The notes under the pieces: model-generated
Told to the model about the DNA's origin: nothing
Databases searched by the model: none
The model's input: only the letters and a program-made list of their open reading frames with translations
Assembly: GCA_029552125.1 (NCBI GenBank)
Contig: JAKPEE010000044.1
Location: 1 to 37,693 of the forward strand
Direction: 5' to 3'
Source of the DNA: Bacillota bacterium
GTDB lineage: Bacteria > Bacillota > Dethiobacteria > DTU022
Length of the DNA stretch: 37,693 nt
Shown here: positions 30,014 to 37,668 of the stretch, piece by piece
How the letters are laid out: every line of letters begins with the position of its first letter
Position numbering within the stretch: the first letter of the stretch is position 1
Program-made: the position numbers and the translations under genes

Positions 30014-30082
30014 TTACCCGCTCCAATCCCGCACCGCTTCGGACCCCATTTCTCCGGCTGCTCCCAGCACAACTACCTTCAC
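30014..30082 (-). pseudogene. 5' stub of a saccharopine dehydrogenase-like gene
   Basis: An AGGAGGAG ribosome binding site (complement of 30088-30095) precedes a GTG start at 30082, and 22 codons follow: VKVVVLGAAGEMGSEAVRDW, then a stop. The start of a Rossmann NADP-binding fold is unmistakable and resembles saccharopine or lysine dehydrogenase-type proteins, but nothing after it continues the fold. The frame runs out 25 bases short of a hairpin that could have been the gene's terminator, as if the body of the gene had been deleted. Confidence 0.55.
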
Positions 30083-30161
30083 AACCACTCCTCCTAATAA
30101 TAATATTTCTGGACCCCCAAACTGCAATGCACCTTTTTTTTTAAAATTAATATACTCTAAT

Positions 30162-30656
30162 ATGATCAACTTTAGGACTCGTTTAAACTCTAGAGCCGTT
30201 TTCAAAAATCAGGAACGGACTCTGTTTGGACTGGTTAACAAAGAGAGAAAGTCGGCCGGGCTACGGCCTCTGCGGCTCAACGCCAAATTAACTTTTATTG
30301 CCCGGCTGAAGTGCCAGGATATGATTAATCACCATTATTTTTCTCACCAGTCCCCCGTCTACGGCCGCCTGGGAAATTTGCTGCGGGCCGCGGGAATTCG
30401 CTTTACTCTGGCCGCTGAAAATATCAGCAAAGGTGGAAATGCCAGATCGGCCTTTAGTGCTTTTATGCAAAGTTCAGGGCACCGTAATAAAATTCTTGAC
30501 CCTCGCTATACTCAAACCGGAGTTGGAGCGAGGGCAGATCAAAGGCGCGTTTTATACATGACGCAAATTTTTATGCGGCCTAAACAATATGCTGGTGAAG
30601 CTCTCCCATCAGCCGGCAGGAGAAATTATCAGTATGCAACAAACGGCCTTCCGTAA
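30162..30656 (+). CDS. CAP/SCP domain protein (YkwD type) without signal peptide
   Basis: This protein of 164 residues consists almost entirely of a CAP domain. It shows the family histidine and glutamate set: CQDMINHHYFSHQSP, LAAENISKGG, and SSGHRNKILDPRYTQTGVG. Bacterial CAP proteins are usually exported, but no signal peptide precedes the domain. The start ATG 30162 has no clear ribosome binding site. The open frame continues back to 29880, but that part crosses the pnt terminator and a gene stub and is low-complexity, so I do not accept it. Loss of a 5' segment is possible. It is the first gene of the AT-rich segment. Confidence 0.65.
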   Translation: MINFRTRLNSRAVFKNQERTLFGLVNKERKSAGLRPLRLNAKLTFIARLKCQDMINHHYFSHQSPVYGRLGNLLRAAGIRFTLAAENISKGGNARSAFSAFMQSSGHRNKILDPRYTQTGVGARADQRRVLYMTQIFMRPKQYAGEALPSAGRRNYQYATNGLP

Positions 30657-30677
30657 AAATGTAAATGGAGCCAACCG

Positions 30678-31871
30678 ATGATGAAGAAAATGCTGGTCTT
30701 AAACTTTTTCCCTGCAAACCATCCCCCGGTTACCGGGGGTGAAATTAGATATTTCAATATTTATCATAAGCTCAGCCGCTATTACGATATTACTCTCCTC
30801 TCCCAGGCCGGCACCAGAAGAACAGTACAGTTTTCTCCCTCATTCAGGGAGTATCGAGTACCCGCAGATCCCCGCCATATACAGATTATAACGGAATTGG
30901 TGCAAGAGCTGAGCAGCGGCAGGCATGGTTATGAACTGAATTTAATCAAAAATCTTAAACTGGCACAGCATCCAACACTTTACAAAAAAGTGCTGGATCG
31001 ACTATATGAAACAAGCGATATTATCGTCCACGAATCCTCTTACCTGGTTGAATATGATCAAAACTTAGGTTCAGATCAAAAACTGAGAATTTACAATAGC
31101 CATAACCATGATTTCTTACTGGCCCAAAATATCTGGAAAAATAAAAATGCCAGAAAATACCTTCCCCTGGTTTATAAACTGGAGAAAAAGTTAACCACAA
31201 ACGCCAACCTGGTATTCGCCACCTCAACTGGCGAAAGAGACAGCTTTATCACTATGTATAACCTGAACCCCGCAAAAGTAAAAATAGCGCCAAATGGTAT
31301 TAATCCAGATGAATGGCTCAAAAGGCAAGATATCTCCCGGAAAAGACCCGGTGAAACGGTAAAGGCCCTTTTCATCGGCTCATACTATCCCCCGAATATT
31401 GAGGCGGTAGATTATGTAATCACCTATCTTGCGCAGAAATGTAGCGGGGTAGAGTTTCTTATTGCCGGGGGTTGCTGTAAACCTTTTTCCTGCGCAGCCA
31501 GGTCCAATGTCACCTTAATGGGACCGATAAGCCACAGCCAAAAACTGCAATTATTCGCAACCGTTGATCTAGCCATAAATCCTATGTTTACCGGAGGCGG
31601 TATTAACTTGAAGACTCTTGAGTTTTTATCTGCAGGGATCCCTTTATTTTCTACTGAGTTTGGCATAAGAGGTCTTGAGCTGAACGATCAGCAGCACTAT
31701 ATAAAAGCTGAAAAGAAAGATTTTCCTGATAAAATTAATCAATTTATTCAAAACAAAAAAATGTTAATAGAGATAGCGCAAAACGGCCGGTCCTATGTCA
31801 ACCATAACTATTCGTGGAGCGCCATAGCAAAAAACATTAAGCATGAAATAGATCAATTATGCGGGGGATGA
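30678..31871 (+). CDS. Glycosyltransferase, family 4-like
   Basis: This cytoplasmic GT-B glycosyltransferase has 397 residues. The N-terminal donor/acceptor half begins MLVLNFFPANHPPVTGGEIR, with the glycine-rich GGE loop, and the C-terminal half has KIAPNGINPDEW, ALFIGSYYPPNIEAVDYV and GGGINLKTLEFLSAGIPLFS, a variant of the EX7E nucleotide-binding motif. Sugar and acceptor are not predictable. A TGGAG binding site precedes the ATG. The next gene, also a glycosyltransferase, overlaps its stop by four bases. Base composition is clearly more AT-rich than the chromosomal genes on either side, suggesting acquisition. Confidence 0.82.
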   Translation: MMKKMLVLNFFPANHPPVTGGEIRYFNIYHKLSRYYDITLLSQAGTRRTVQFSPSFREYRVPADPRHIQIITELVQELSSGRHGYELNLIKNLKLAQHPTLYKKVLDRLYETSDIIVHESSYLVEYDQNLGSDQKLRIYNSHNHDFLLAQNIWKNKNARKYLPLVYKLEKKLTTNANLVFATSTGERDSFITMYNLNPAKVKIAPNGINPDEWLKRQDISRKRPGETVKALFIGSYYPPNIEAVDYVITYLAQKCSGVEFLIAGGCCKPFSCAARSNVTLMGPISHSQKLQLFATVDLAINPMFTGGGINLKTLEFLSAGIPLFSTEFGIRGLELNDQQHYIKAEKKDFPDKINQFIQNKKMLIEIAQNGRSYVNHNYSWSAIAKNIKHEIDQLCGG

Positions 31872-32878
31872 AAGTGGAAAAAGTATCTGTGATCATGGCT
31901 GTTTACAATGGTGAAGATTACCTGGAAGAGTCTATAAATAGTATTTTACAACAGACCTATCCCTATTTTGAATTTATCATTGTCAATGACGGCTCCAGCG
32001 ATGGGACCGCAGAAATTTTGAATAACATCACCGACAAGAGGGTTAAGGTTTATCACCTTTACAAAAATCGCGGTGTTTCCTATGCCCGCAATTATGCTGT
32101 AAAAAAGGCAAATACCCGCTGGCTGGTGCTGCAGGATCACGATGATATCAGCGTTCCCGAAAGGATCGAGGTTCAACTTAAATACATGCAAGAACACCCG
32201 GAATTGGTGGCCGCCTTTTCGATGTTCCAACAATTTAAGGAAGAATTAACTTTTCATCAGGCTCATTTAAAGCTTTTACAAACCGGACCATTCTTCACCA
32301 CAAGGCAATTAAAAGAGAGGAGATTTTTCTGCCCCTGGGTTTGCTACGGATCAGCGCTAATAGCCAGGCAAGCCTTTTTACAGGCCGGGGGCTACGATAA
32401 TAGCTGCTTCCTCGGGGAAGATTTTGATCTGTTTTTGCGTTTGATGGAACTGGGCCCCGTGGCCATGATCCCCCGCGTCCTTTATCTATACCGGTATAAT
32501 CCCCATTCTATCTCCAAGCGGAATCGCCGGGAAACCCGCCGGGCCGTCATCAAAATTTCCACAAACCATATCTTAAAAATGTATGCAGCAAAGTATATTG
32601 ACCCGACGTTTTTGATTATTGGCTCGCCGTGGGACTGCCAAAACTTTATGACGCATATCTATCCGGGAACAGGAATGGAAATTATTTCATGCCTCGATAG
32701 CAACAACGACGCCACTTTAACCAGAGCTTTTTCACTCTTTAAACAAAAAATAATTAACGGCATTATCGTCCTGGGCGGGACTAAACGCAACCGCTACCTG
32801 ATCAACCAGTTGGTCCGGAGGGGAATGACCTTAAACATTAATTTGTTTCACCTTAAAAAATTCAGGAGGAAAGGATAA
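31868..32878 (+). CDS. Glycosyltransferase family 2 with an added C-terminal domain
   Basis: This 336-residue protein starts at ATG 31868, overlapping the GT4-like stop (ATGA); ATG 31859 is an alternative. Residues 1-220 are a GT-A family 2 domain: VSVIMAVYNGEDYLEESINS, FEFIIVNDGSSDGT, LQDHDDIS (the DXD region), and CFLGEDFDLFLRLMELG. From about 250 a separate part begins: FLIIGSPWDCQNFMTHIYPG, then IISCLDSNNDATL, and IINGIIVLGGTKRNRYLINQL. This looks like a small Rossmann-type fold of the kind found in PglD N-termini. The binding partner is unknown. Confidence 0.8.
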   Translation: MKVEKVSVIMAVYNGEDYLEESINSILQQTYPYFEFIIVNDGSSDGTAEILNNITDKRVKVYHLYKNRGVSYARNYAVKKANTRWLVLQDHDDISVPERIEVQLKYMQEHPELVAAFSMFQQFKEELTFHQAHLKLLQTGPFFTTRQLKERRFFCPWVCYGSALIARQAFLQAGGYDNSCFLGEDFDLFLRLMELGPVAMIPRVLYLYRYNPHSISKRNRRETRRAVIKISTNHILKMYAAKYIDPTFLIIGSPWDCQNFMTHIYPGTGMEIISCLDSNNDATLTRAFSLFKQKIINGIIVLGGTKRNRYLINQLVRRGMTLNINLFHLKKFRRKG

Positions 32879-32879
32879 C

Positions 32880-32939
32880 ATGAAATCTAGTCGCCAGTTT
32901 TTATGGTTATTCATTATCTACCCTTCCTCATTAATTTAA
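32880..32939 (+). pseudogene. Stub of a membrane protein gene after the glycosyltransferases
   Basis: AGGAGG at 32864-32869 precedes ATG 32880, which opens 19 codons reading KSSRQFLWLFIIY, then a stop at 32937-32939. A change of frame at about 32923 would extend the product as FLINLIFGKYPNPTV before the next stop. The strong binding site and hydrophobic start suggest the beginning of a membrane protein gene that has been frameshifted and truncated. It is too short to identify. Confidence 0.4.
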
Positions 32940-33090
32940 TATTTGGCAAATACCCCAACCCAACAGTATAACGCCTCAGAGACAATCTTTAACCCGCATA
33001 TCAATTTGTTAAATTACGTCATTAAATATAAAAAATTAAAACTCATAAAGTATTGCCGTTTAACTACAGGTGCTAAGTAACCTAAAGAAT

Positions 33091-33125
33091 TTAGGGGAGT
33101 TCGCCTTGTTGCGGACTCCCCCTAA
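33091..33125 (-). terminator. Terminator of ssrA
   Basis: A 14- to 15-base imperfect stem (33091-33104 with 33111-33125, one bulge and one G:T) lies 38 bases beyond the tmRNA 3' end on the minus strand, with an AT-rich tail (ATTCTTT). Confidence 0.65.
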
Positions 33126-33162
33126 CTTTCATGATCTTATCAAAATCTTATGTGGGTTTGAA

Positions 33163-33517
33163 TGGTGGAGGCGGCGGGAATCGAACCCGCGTCCGAAGGT
33201 TTAGCTACAGGAACTTCTACAGGCTTAGCCCCGGTTTTTTTTCTCGCGCCTTTGGCTCCCCGGAGCGGGATCCGCCGGCGCCAGTCCCGTTAAATTTCCC
33301 GCGGAAGCGGTGGGACAACCGTTGCCGCAGTAGGCCGGCTTTGTTGACGCCCCTGTTCTCTCCCCCGGCCAGGGAGAGGAAGGGACGCGCTGCTTTTAAT
33401 TAAGCAGCGTAGGCTAAATTGTCGTTGGCGTTTATAGCCGTTCCATGTTTTATCCAGGCCATGGTCCTGGGCCTGCGGTGCCTGCCTCTACAACCCCCGT
33501 CGAATCCATACGCCCCC
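33163..33517 (-). ncRNA. ssrA: Transfer-messenger RNA (tmRNA)
   Basis: tmRNA rescues stalled ribosomes with SmpB. On the minus strand the 5' end starts GGGGGCGTATGGATTCGAC (from 33517), and the 3' end reads GGGTTCGATTCCCGCCGCCT followed by CCACCA, ending at 33163; the two ends form a seven-base acceptor stem with discriminator A. The length is 355 bases. The tag reading frame, from 33429 to 33400, encodes ANDNLAYAA and then TAA. The gene starts four bases after the smpB stop, so both probably come from one transcript. Confidence 0.95.
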
Positions 33518-33521
33518 ATGT

Positions 33522-33977
33522 TTATGATAACTGCTTTTCCTTAAGAGCCCGTTCCATATCGCGGCGGCTTTCCCGCTCGGCAATGGCCTGCCGCTTGTCG
33601 AAAGCCCTTTTGCCGCGGCCCAGGCCCAGTTCGACCTTGATCAAGCCCCGCTTCAGGTAAAGCTTCAGTGGAACAAGGGTATAGCCCTTTTCCTTGACTT
33701 TGCCGGTAAGCCGCCGGATCTCGCTTTTGTGCATGAGCAGCTTGCGGGTGCGCAGCGGCTCGTGGTTAAAGCGATTGCCCTGGTCATACGGGCTGATATG
33801 CATATTATACAGGAAAAGTTCATTTCCCTCAATCTTGGCGTAGCTGTCTTTAAGGTTCACCCGGCTGGCGCGGGCAGACTTCACCTCTGTACCGGTAAGG
33901 ACAATGCCGGCTTCAAAGGTTTCGTCAATATGATAGTCATGCCGCGCTTTGCGGTTGCTGCTGATTAACTTTTCCAT
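33522..33977 (-). CDS. smpB: SsrA-binding protein SmpB
   Basis: SmpB binds the tRNA-like part of tmRNA and brings it to stalled ribosomes. The 151-residue protein has all family features: [29 protein letters not shown], then [20 protein letters not shown] and the C-terminal basic tail [20 protein letters not shown]. It precedes ssrA by four bases. It is read from a strong promoter at 34085-34113, and a terminator-like hairpin lies between promoter and gene. Confidence 0.96.
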   Translation of the reverse strand: MEKLISSNRKARHDYHIDETFEAGIVLTGTEVKSARASRVNLKDSYAKIEGNELFLYNMHISPYDQGNRFNHEPLRTRKLLMHKSEIRRLTGKVKEKGYTLVPLKLYLKRGLIKVELGLGRGKRAFDKRQAIAERESRRDMERALKEKQLS

Positions 33978-34019
33978 TATATAATATGCTCCGGTCCTTC
34001 AGTACTTAACACCGCGGAT

Positions 34020-34060
34020 AAAAAAACCCCACCGTCTGTGCCACTAACGCGGATAGGGTT
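34020..34060 (-). promoter_or_regulatory. Terminator-like hairpin in the smpB leader
   Basis: On the minus strand AACCC...CCG can pair with CGG...GGGTT across an internal loop, and seven T follow (A run 34020-34026). It lies about 40 bases after the promoter and about 40 bases before smpB. It could attenuate smpB-ssrA or end a short leader RNA. Confidence 0.45.
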
Positions 34061-34084
34061 CGTGCGGTTCCAGCTCCTGTAAAT

Positions 34085-34113
34085 ATAATAACACCGGGAT
34101 TCATTGGCGTCAA
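34085..34113 (-). promoter_or_regulatory. Promoter of smpB-ssrA
   Basis: On the minus strand TTGACG (34108-34113) and TATTAT (34085-34090) are separated by 17 bases. Five of six bases match in each box. The position gives a leader of about 100 bases. Confidence 0.8.
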
Positions 34114-34207
34114 GGTGCGGCTTTCGCTTTCACCCCCATAAGTGGCCATCAAAAGGAGTAATTTCGGCGTAAGGCCGGGCCGGCATAAGGCCTGGCCTAA
34201 AAGCTGT

Positions 34208-34241
34208 GGGGCGGGGGAATAAGCCCCCGTCCCGCTTTTTT
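34208..34241 (+). terminator. Plus-oriented terminator with no assigned transcript
   Basis: GGGGCGGGGG (34208-34217) pairs with CCCCCGTCCC (34224-34233), one G:T, followed by GC and six T on the plus strand. A second stem (34172-34198) precedes it. Flanking genes are on the minus strand, where only a weak tail (ACAGCTTTT) follows; it may still serve the nitroreductase gene ending at 34268. Confidence 0.6.
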
Positions 34242-34267
34242 ATTTCTTACCATTCAAGCCTCGCATC

Positions 34268-34810
34268 TTACTTCTTATAAGGGCGGCCCCATTCTTCCAT
34301 ATAAACAATTTCCTCCAGCTCCTGGCGCGGACGGGGAGAAGGTGCGTGCTCGGGTACTCCCAGGGGGGTGAGGCCGACAACCCGGTACCTGTCCGGTACC
34401 TGCAACACGGCTCTGGCTTTGGCCTCGTCAAACCAGCATACCCAGCAGGTGCCCAGCCCTTCGGCATATGCGGCCAGCATCAGTTGTAGCATGGCCAGAC
34501 CGGCATCCAGGAGGTAGTACTCTTTGCCATCCTGTATCCCCGATTGCTGCGGATCGGCACAGAGGGCAATGACCACGGGTGCCTGCTCGCGCACGGCTTT
34601 TAAAGCCGGGTTGGCGGCAGGCAGGCTTTCAGCCAATTGCTCTTTTCGTGCCGGATCTTGCACCACAATAAATTTCCAGCACTGCAGGTTTTTCCAGGAA
34701 GGAGCCATGCGGGCAGCGTCCAGAACTTTTTCCAGGAGGTCCGCCGGGATGGGATCCGGTTTATACTTGCGGATGCTGCGGCGGCCTTGCAGGGCCTGGT
34801 AGAGATCCAT
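34268..34810 (-). CDS. Nitroreductase family protein
   Basis: This FMN-dependent oxidoreductase has 180 residues. The family motifs are YQALQGRRSIRKYKPDPIP at the N-terminus, ARMAPSWKNLQCWKFIVV, then DAGLAMLQLMLAAYAEGLGTCWVCW and VVGLTPLGVPEHAPSPRPR. It is shorter than the other copy at 23419-24057 but clearly related. AGGAGGAG lies ahead of its ATG. It is inserted between rnr and smpB, which are adjacent in many Firmicutes; read-through from rnr is possible, as no terminator is seen in the 99 bases between. The substrate is unknown. Confidence 0.87.
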   Translation of the reverse strand: MDLYQALQGRRSIRKYKPDPIPADLLEKVLDAARMAPSWKNLQCWKFIVVQDPARKEQLAESLPAANPALKAVREQAPVVIALCADPQQSGIQDGKEYYLLDAGLAMLQLMLAAYAEGLGTCWVCWFDEAKARAVLQVPDRYRVVGLTPLGVPEHAPSPRPRQELEEIVYMEEWGRPYKK

Positions 34811-34909
34811 TTGGTTTCTCCTCCTTCAATCTCTCGAGTAGAGTTTGGCAGCGGGTCGCAGCACGCTGTGCCCCTAGATTAAGCCTGTGAAACTAATCAT
34901 TTGGTGAGC

Positions 34910-37060
34910 CTATCGGGCCAGGGCAAAGGTCAGCTTGCCTTCGGCGGTGTTAACCTTTACCACTTGCACCGGGATGTGGTCGCCGAGGCGAAAGGTTTTG
35001 CGGGTCCGCTCTCCCACCAGGGCAGCCTGCTTCTCATGATAGGCATAATAATCATCACCCAATTCGGCGATGGGGATCATCCCTTCCACCGTATTTTCCA
35101 GCTCTACAAATATGCCGAAGTTGGTGACCCCGTTTATAATACCGGGGAAAATCTCTCCGATTTTATCTTCCATGAAGCGGGCCTTCATCTGGTCTTCACT
35201 GGCCCGCTCCGCTTCCATGGCCGCCCGTTCCCGCTCTGAAGCCTGCTCGGCTATTTCCGGCAAGCGGGCTTTTAACCGGGCCAGCCGGGCCGCGGACAGT
35301 CCGTTTCCGGCCAGGTGCTCTTTCAAGATGCGGTGCACCACCAGGTCGGGGTAGCGGCGGATGGGAGAGGTAAAGTGGCAATAGCAGGGCGAGGCGAGGC
35401 CGAAATGACCTTCATTTTCCGCACTGTAGCGGGCCTGGGGCATGGAGCGCAGCATTAAGTAACGGATCAGCCTTTCCGCCGGTTTTCCCCTGGACCTTTC
35501 CAGCAGCTTTTGCAGGTGGGAGGGCTTCAACTCTTTTAGCCGTCCCACTTCATCAAATCCCAGCAAGGATAGGGTTTCTTTAAGTGCAGCCAGTTTTTCC
35601 GCCGTGGGAATGGCGTGAACCCTGTAGAGGCAAGGTATCTTCTCCCGGGCCAAGTAACCGGCCACGGTTTCGTTGCAGAGAATCATGAATTCTTCGATCA
35701 GCGATTCCGAGCGGCCCAGGTGCCGCCGTTCGATGCGGACCGGCTTCCCGCTGTCATCCAGGATAATCTCCGCTTCAGGCAGGTCCAGGTCCAGGGCGCC
35801 TCGCTGCAGGCGTTTCTGCCGCAGCATAGAGGCCAGCCGGTCCATGCTCTGCAGCATCGCCCCGAGAAAAGGATGTTCCAGCAGCTTGCCTTCACCTTTA
35901 TTTTCCAGGAAAGCTTCCACCTGGGGGTAAGTCAACCGCTCGGTAATCCGGATCACGCTGGGTGTGAAACTATAACCGGTCATTTCGGCGGCAGCGTTCA
36001 ACTGCATGAATACGGACAACGCCAGGCGATCACGGCCGGCTTTAAGGCTACAGAGGTCTTCTGAAAGTTGCGGCGGGAGCATATGGATAACCTGATCCAC
36101 CAGGTAGGTGCTGGTAGATCGGTTCAGCGCTTCGCGATCCAGGGCCCCCCCTTCGCGGACGTAATGGGAAACATCGGCAATATGTACACCAAGACGATAA
36201 CTGCCATCCTCGAATTCCTCCAGGGAGACGGCATCATCGAAATCCCTGGCTGTTTCTCCGTCGATAGTGACCATTGGCAGATCCCGCAGGTCGCGCCGCC
36301 CTTCTTCCCGGGCTCCCCCCTGGATTGTATCTTCACCGGGTAATCGCCCCACCTCCTGCAGCACTTCTTCGGGGAATTCCACCGGCAGGCCGTACTTGCG
36401 GTGCAGGGATAGCTGCTCTGCCCTGGCGGTTCCAGCCGGGCCCAGCCGCTCCACCACTCTACCCCGGGGAGACATACCTCCCCGCGCCCAGGTTTCAATT
36501 TCCAGGACCACTTTGTCGCCTTTTTGGGCCAGTTGCCGCCCCGCGGTTACTTCAATCTCGTGGCCGAGCCTCCGATCATCGGGTATGACATAGAAGCGCT
36601 TACCGTGCTGCTCCAGGGTGCCCACCAGGCGGCTGTAACCGCGCTGCAAAATGCCGATCACTTCGCCCTCGCGGCGGCGCCGGCGCCCCCCGGAAGCAAG
36701 GCGAATAACAACGCGGTCGCCATGCACGGCATCATTAAGGTTTCGCCGGCTGATATAGACATCTTCTTCATTCCCGTCCGGGCGCAGAAAAGCAAATCCA
36801 CGGCGGTTTCCCTGCAACACACCGGTCAAGCAAGCCAGGCGCCGCGGCAGTCCGTAACGGCCCCGGGCGGTTTTAATAAGCACTCCTTCTTCCAGCATGC
36901 GCTCCAACTCCCGGGATAGGATTCCTTTTTCCTGCCCTTGCAACCCCAGGGAGCGGGCCATTTGCCTGGCCGAGAGCGATTGGTGCCGGCTTTCAGCCAG
37001 AAGTGTTTCAATCCGATCACGTAATTCTTGCTTTATTACCTTTTTTACCTGTCGAGACAT
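34910..37060 (-). CDS. rnr: Ribonuclease R
   Basis: This is a 3'-5' exoribonuclease that degrades structured RNA and takes part in tmRNA-linked decay and rRNA quality control. The 716-residue protein has an N-terminal winged-helix segment, two cold-shock-like OB domains (about 60-220, including YGLPRRLACLTGVLQGNRRGFAFL up to DVYISRRNLNDAVHGD), the RNB nuclease domain with the catalytic aspartates in VTIDGETARDFDDAVSLEEF near 265-285, ending HFTSPIRRYPDLVVHR, and a C-terminal S1 domain (IINGVTNFGIFVELENTVEG). AAAGGAG lies 16 bases before the ATG, rather far. A TATAAT is found on the minus strand at 37146-37151, without a good -35. Confidence 0.95.
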   Translation of the reverse strand: MSRQVKKVIKQELRDRIETLLAESRHQSLSARQMARSLGLQGQEKGILSRELERMLEEGVLIKTARGRYGLPRRLACLTGVLQGNRRGFAFLRPDGNEEDVYISRRNLNDAVHGDRVVIRLASGGRRRRREGEVIGILQRGYSRLVGTLEQHGKRFYVIPDDRRLGHEIEVTAGRQLAQKGDKVVLEIETWARGGMSPRGRVVERLGPAGTARAEQLSLHRKYGLPVEFPEEVLQEVGRLPGEDTIQGGAREEGRRDLRDLPMVTIDGETARDFDDAVSLEEFEDGSYRLGVHIADVSHYVREGGALDREALNRSTSTYLVDQVIHMLPPQLSEDLCSLKAGRDRLALSVFMQLNAAAEMTGYSFTPSVIRITERLTYPQVEAFLENKGEGKLLEHPFLGAMLQSMDRLASMLRQKRLQRGALDLDLPEAEIILDDSGKPVRIERRHLGRSESLIEEFMILCNETVAGYLAREKIPCLYRVHAIPTAEKLAALKETLSLLGFDEVGRLKELKPSHLQKLLERSRGKPAERLIRYLMLRSMPQARYSAENEGHFGLASPCYCHFTSPIRRYPDLVVHRILKEHLAGNGLSAARLARLKARLPEIAEQASERERAAMEAERASEDQMKARFMEDKIGEIFPGIINGVTNFGIFVELENTVEGMIPIAELGDDYYAYHEKQAALVGERTRKTFRLGDHIPVQVVKVNTAEGKLTFALAR

Positions 37061-37162
37061 TTAATTAATAATTTTACTCCTTTACAACTCCGGCCGGCGC
37101 CGCCGAAATACTTTATGGCCAATTCTAATTATTCCCTCAGGTTACATTATACCCCGTAAACA

Positions 37163-37195
37163 GGTAAAATAAAAGGAGCGGAAGTGCCCCGCTCC
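37163..37195 (-). terminator. Terminator of secG
   Basis: GGAGCGG (complement of 37189-37195) and CCGCTCC (complement of 37175-37181) form a stem with a seven-base loop, followed on the minus strand by TTTTATTTT. It separates secG from rnr. Confidence 0.85.
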
Positions 37196-37226
37196 TGTTT
37201 CTAGCCTGGGGAAACTGCGGTCGCGT

Positions 37227-37451
37227 TTAACGCAGCAGCGTAATGACTATGGTAAAAAGCATAAACGCAATAGCCAGCCCGGTGGTAATCTTGCTCAAAA
37301 GGTCATCGAGGCCTTTTTTCTTTCCGAAGAGTGACTGGGCTCCCCCGGCAATAGTGCCCAGACTGGCGCTGCGTCCTGATTGTAACAGGACCGTGACAAT
37401 AAGGGCGATACAGACGAGTATATAGATAGCCGTTAGCACATTAAATAACAT
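37227..37451 (-). CDS. secG: Preprotein translocase subunit SecG
   Basis: SecG is the small accessory subunit of the SecYEG protein-export channel in the membrane. The 74-residue protein has two hydrophobic helices, VLTAIYILVCIALIVTVLLQ and ITTGLAIAFMLFTIVITLL, joined by the conserved loop SGRSASLGTIAGGAQSLFGK. The start is ATG 37451, nine bases after AGGGGG; the ATG three codons upstream abuts that site. It heads the minus-strand block secG, rnr, nitroreductase, smpB, ssrA and has its own promoter and terminator. Confidence 0.94.
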   Translation of the reverse strand: MLFNVLTAIYILVCIALIVTVLLQSGRSASLGTIAGGAQSLFGKKKGLDDLLSKITTGLAIAFMLFTIVITLLR

Positions 37452-37487
37452 GAATCCCATCCCCCTCAGGCATGACAGTACTGTAAC

Positions 37488-37516
37488 ATTTTATCACAAA
37501 TACGGAACTGTGACAA
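37488..37516 (-). promoter_or_regulatory. Promoter of secG
   Basis: On the minus strand TTGTCA (37511-37516) and TAAAAT (37488-37493) have a 17-base spacer; each matches consensus at five of six positions. A 10-base palindrome, ACAGTACTGT, lies at 37475-37484 just downstream. Confidence 0.75.
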
Positions 37517-37668
37517 ACTGTTTTGCCCAATTTAGGGGATGATTGTTTTCCCAGTAAATTCCCAAAGTAAGTTCTACAGTGGACGACGATGTGGCATTTA
37601 GTTTGGGAAGTATTTTAGGTAGAATTAAGTCTGGGAAGTTTTCCTTAAAAGGGAGAAAGAGAACATAA

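Noticed and set aside
29880-30161. N-terminal extension of the CAP protein frame
   Set aside because: It crosses the pnt terminator and the minus-strand gene stub, and its translation is serine/proline/threonine-rich without structure.
33131-33403. 90-residue plus-strand open frame
   Set aside because: It covers the 3' half of tmRNA on the opposite strand.
34036-34080. T-box-like string (TGGAACCGCACG) in the smpB leader
   Set aside because: The promoter is immediately upstream, so there is no room for the T-box specifier stem, and smpB is not a T-box target.
37592-37607. Sigma-54-like -24 element (TGGCA) before the last gene
   Set aside because: The -12 part reads TTGGG instead of TTGC, and no activator gene is visible.
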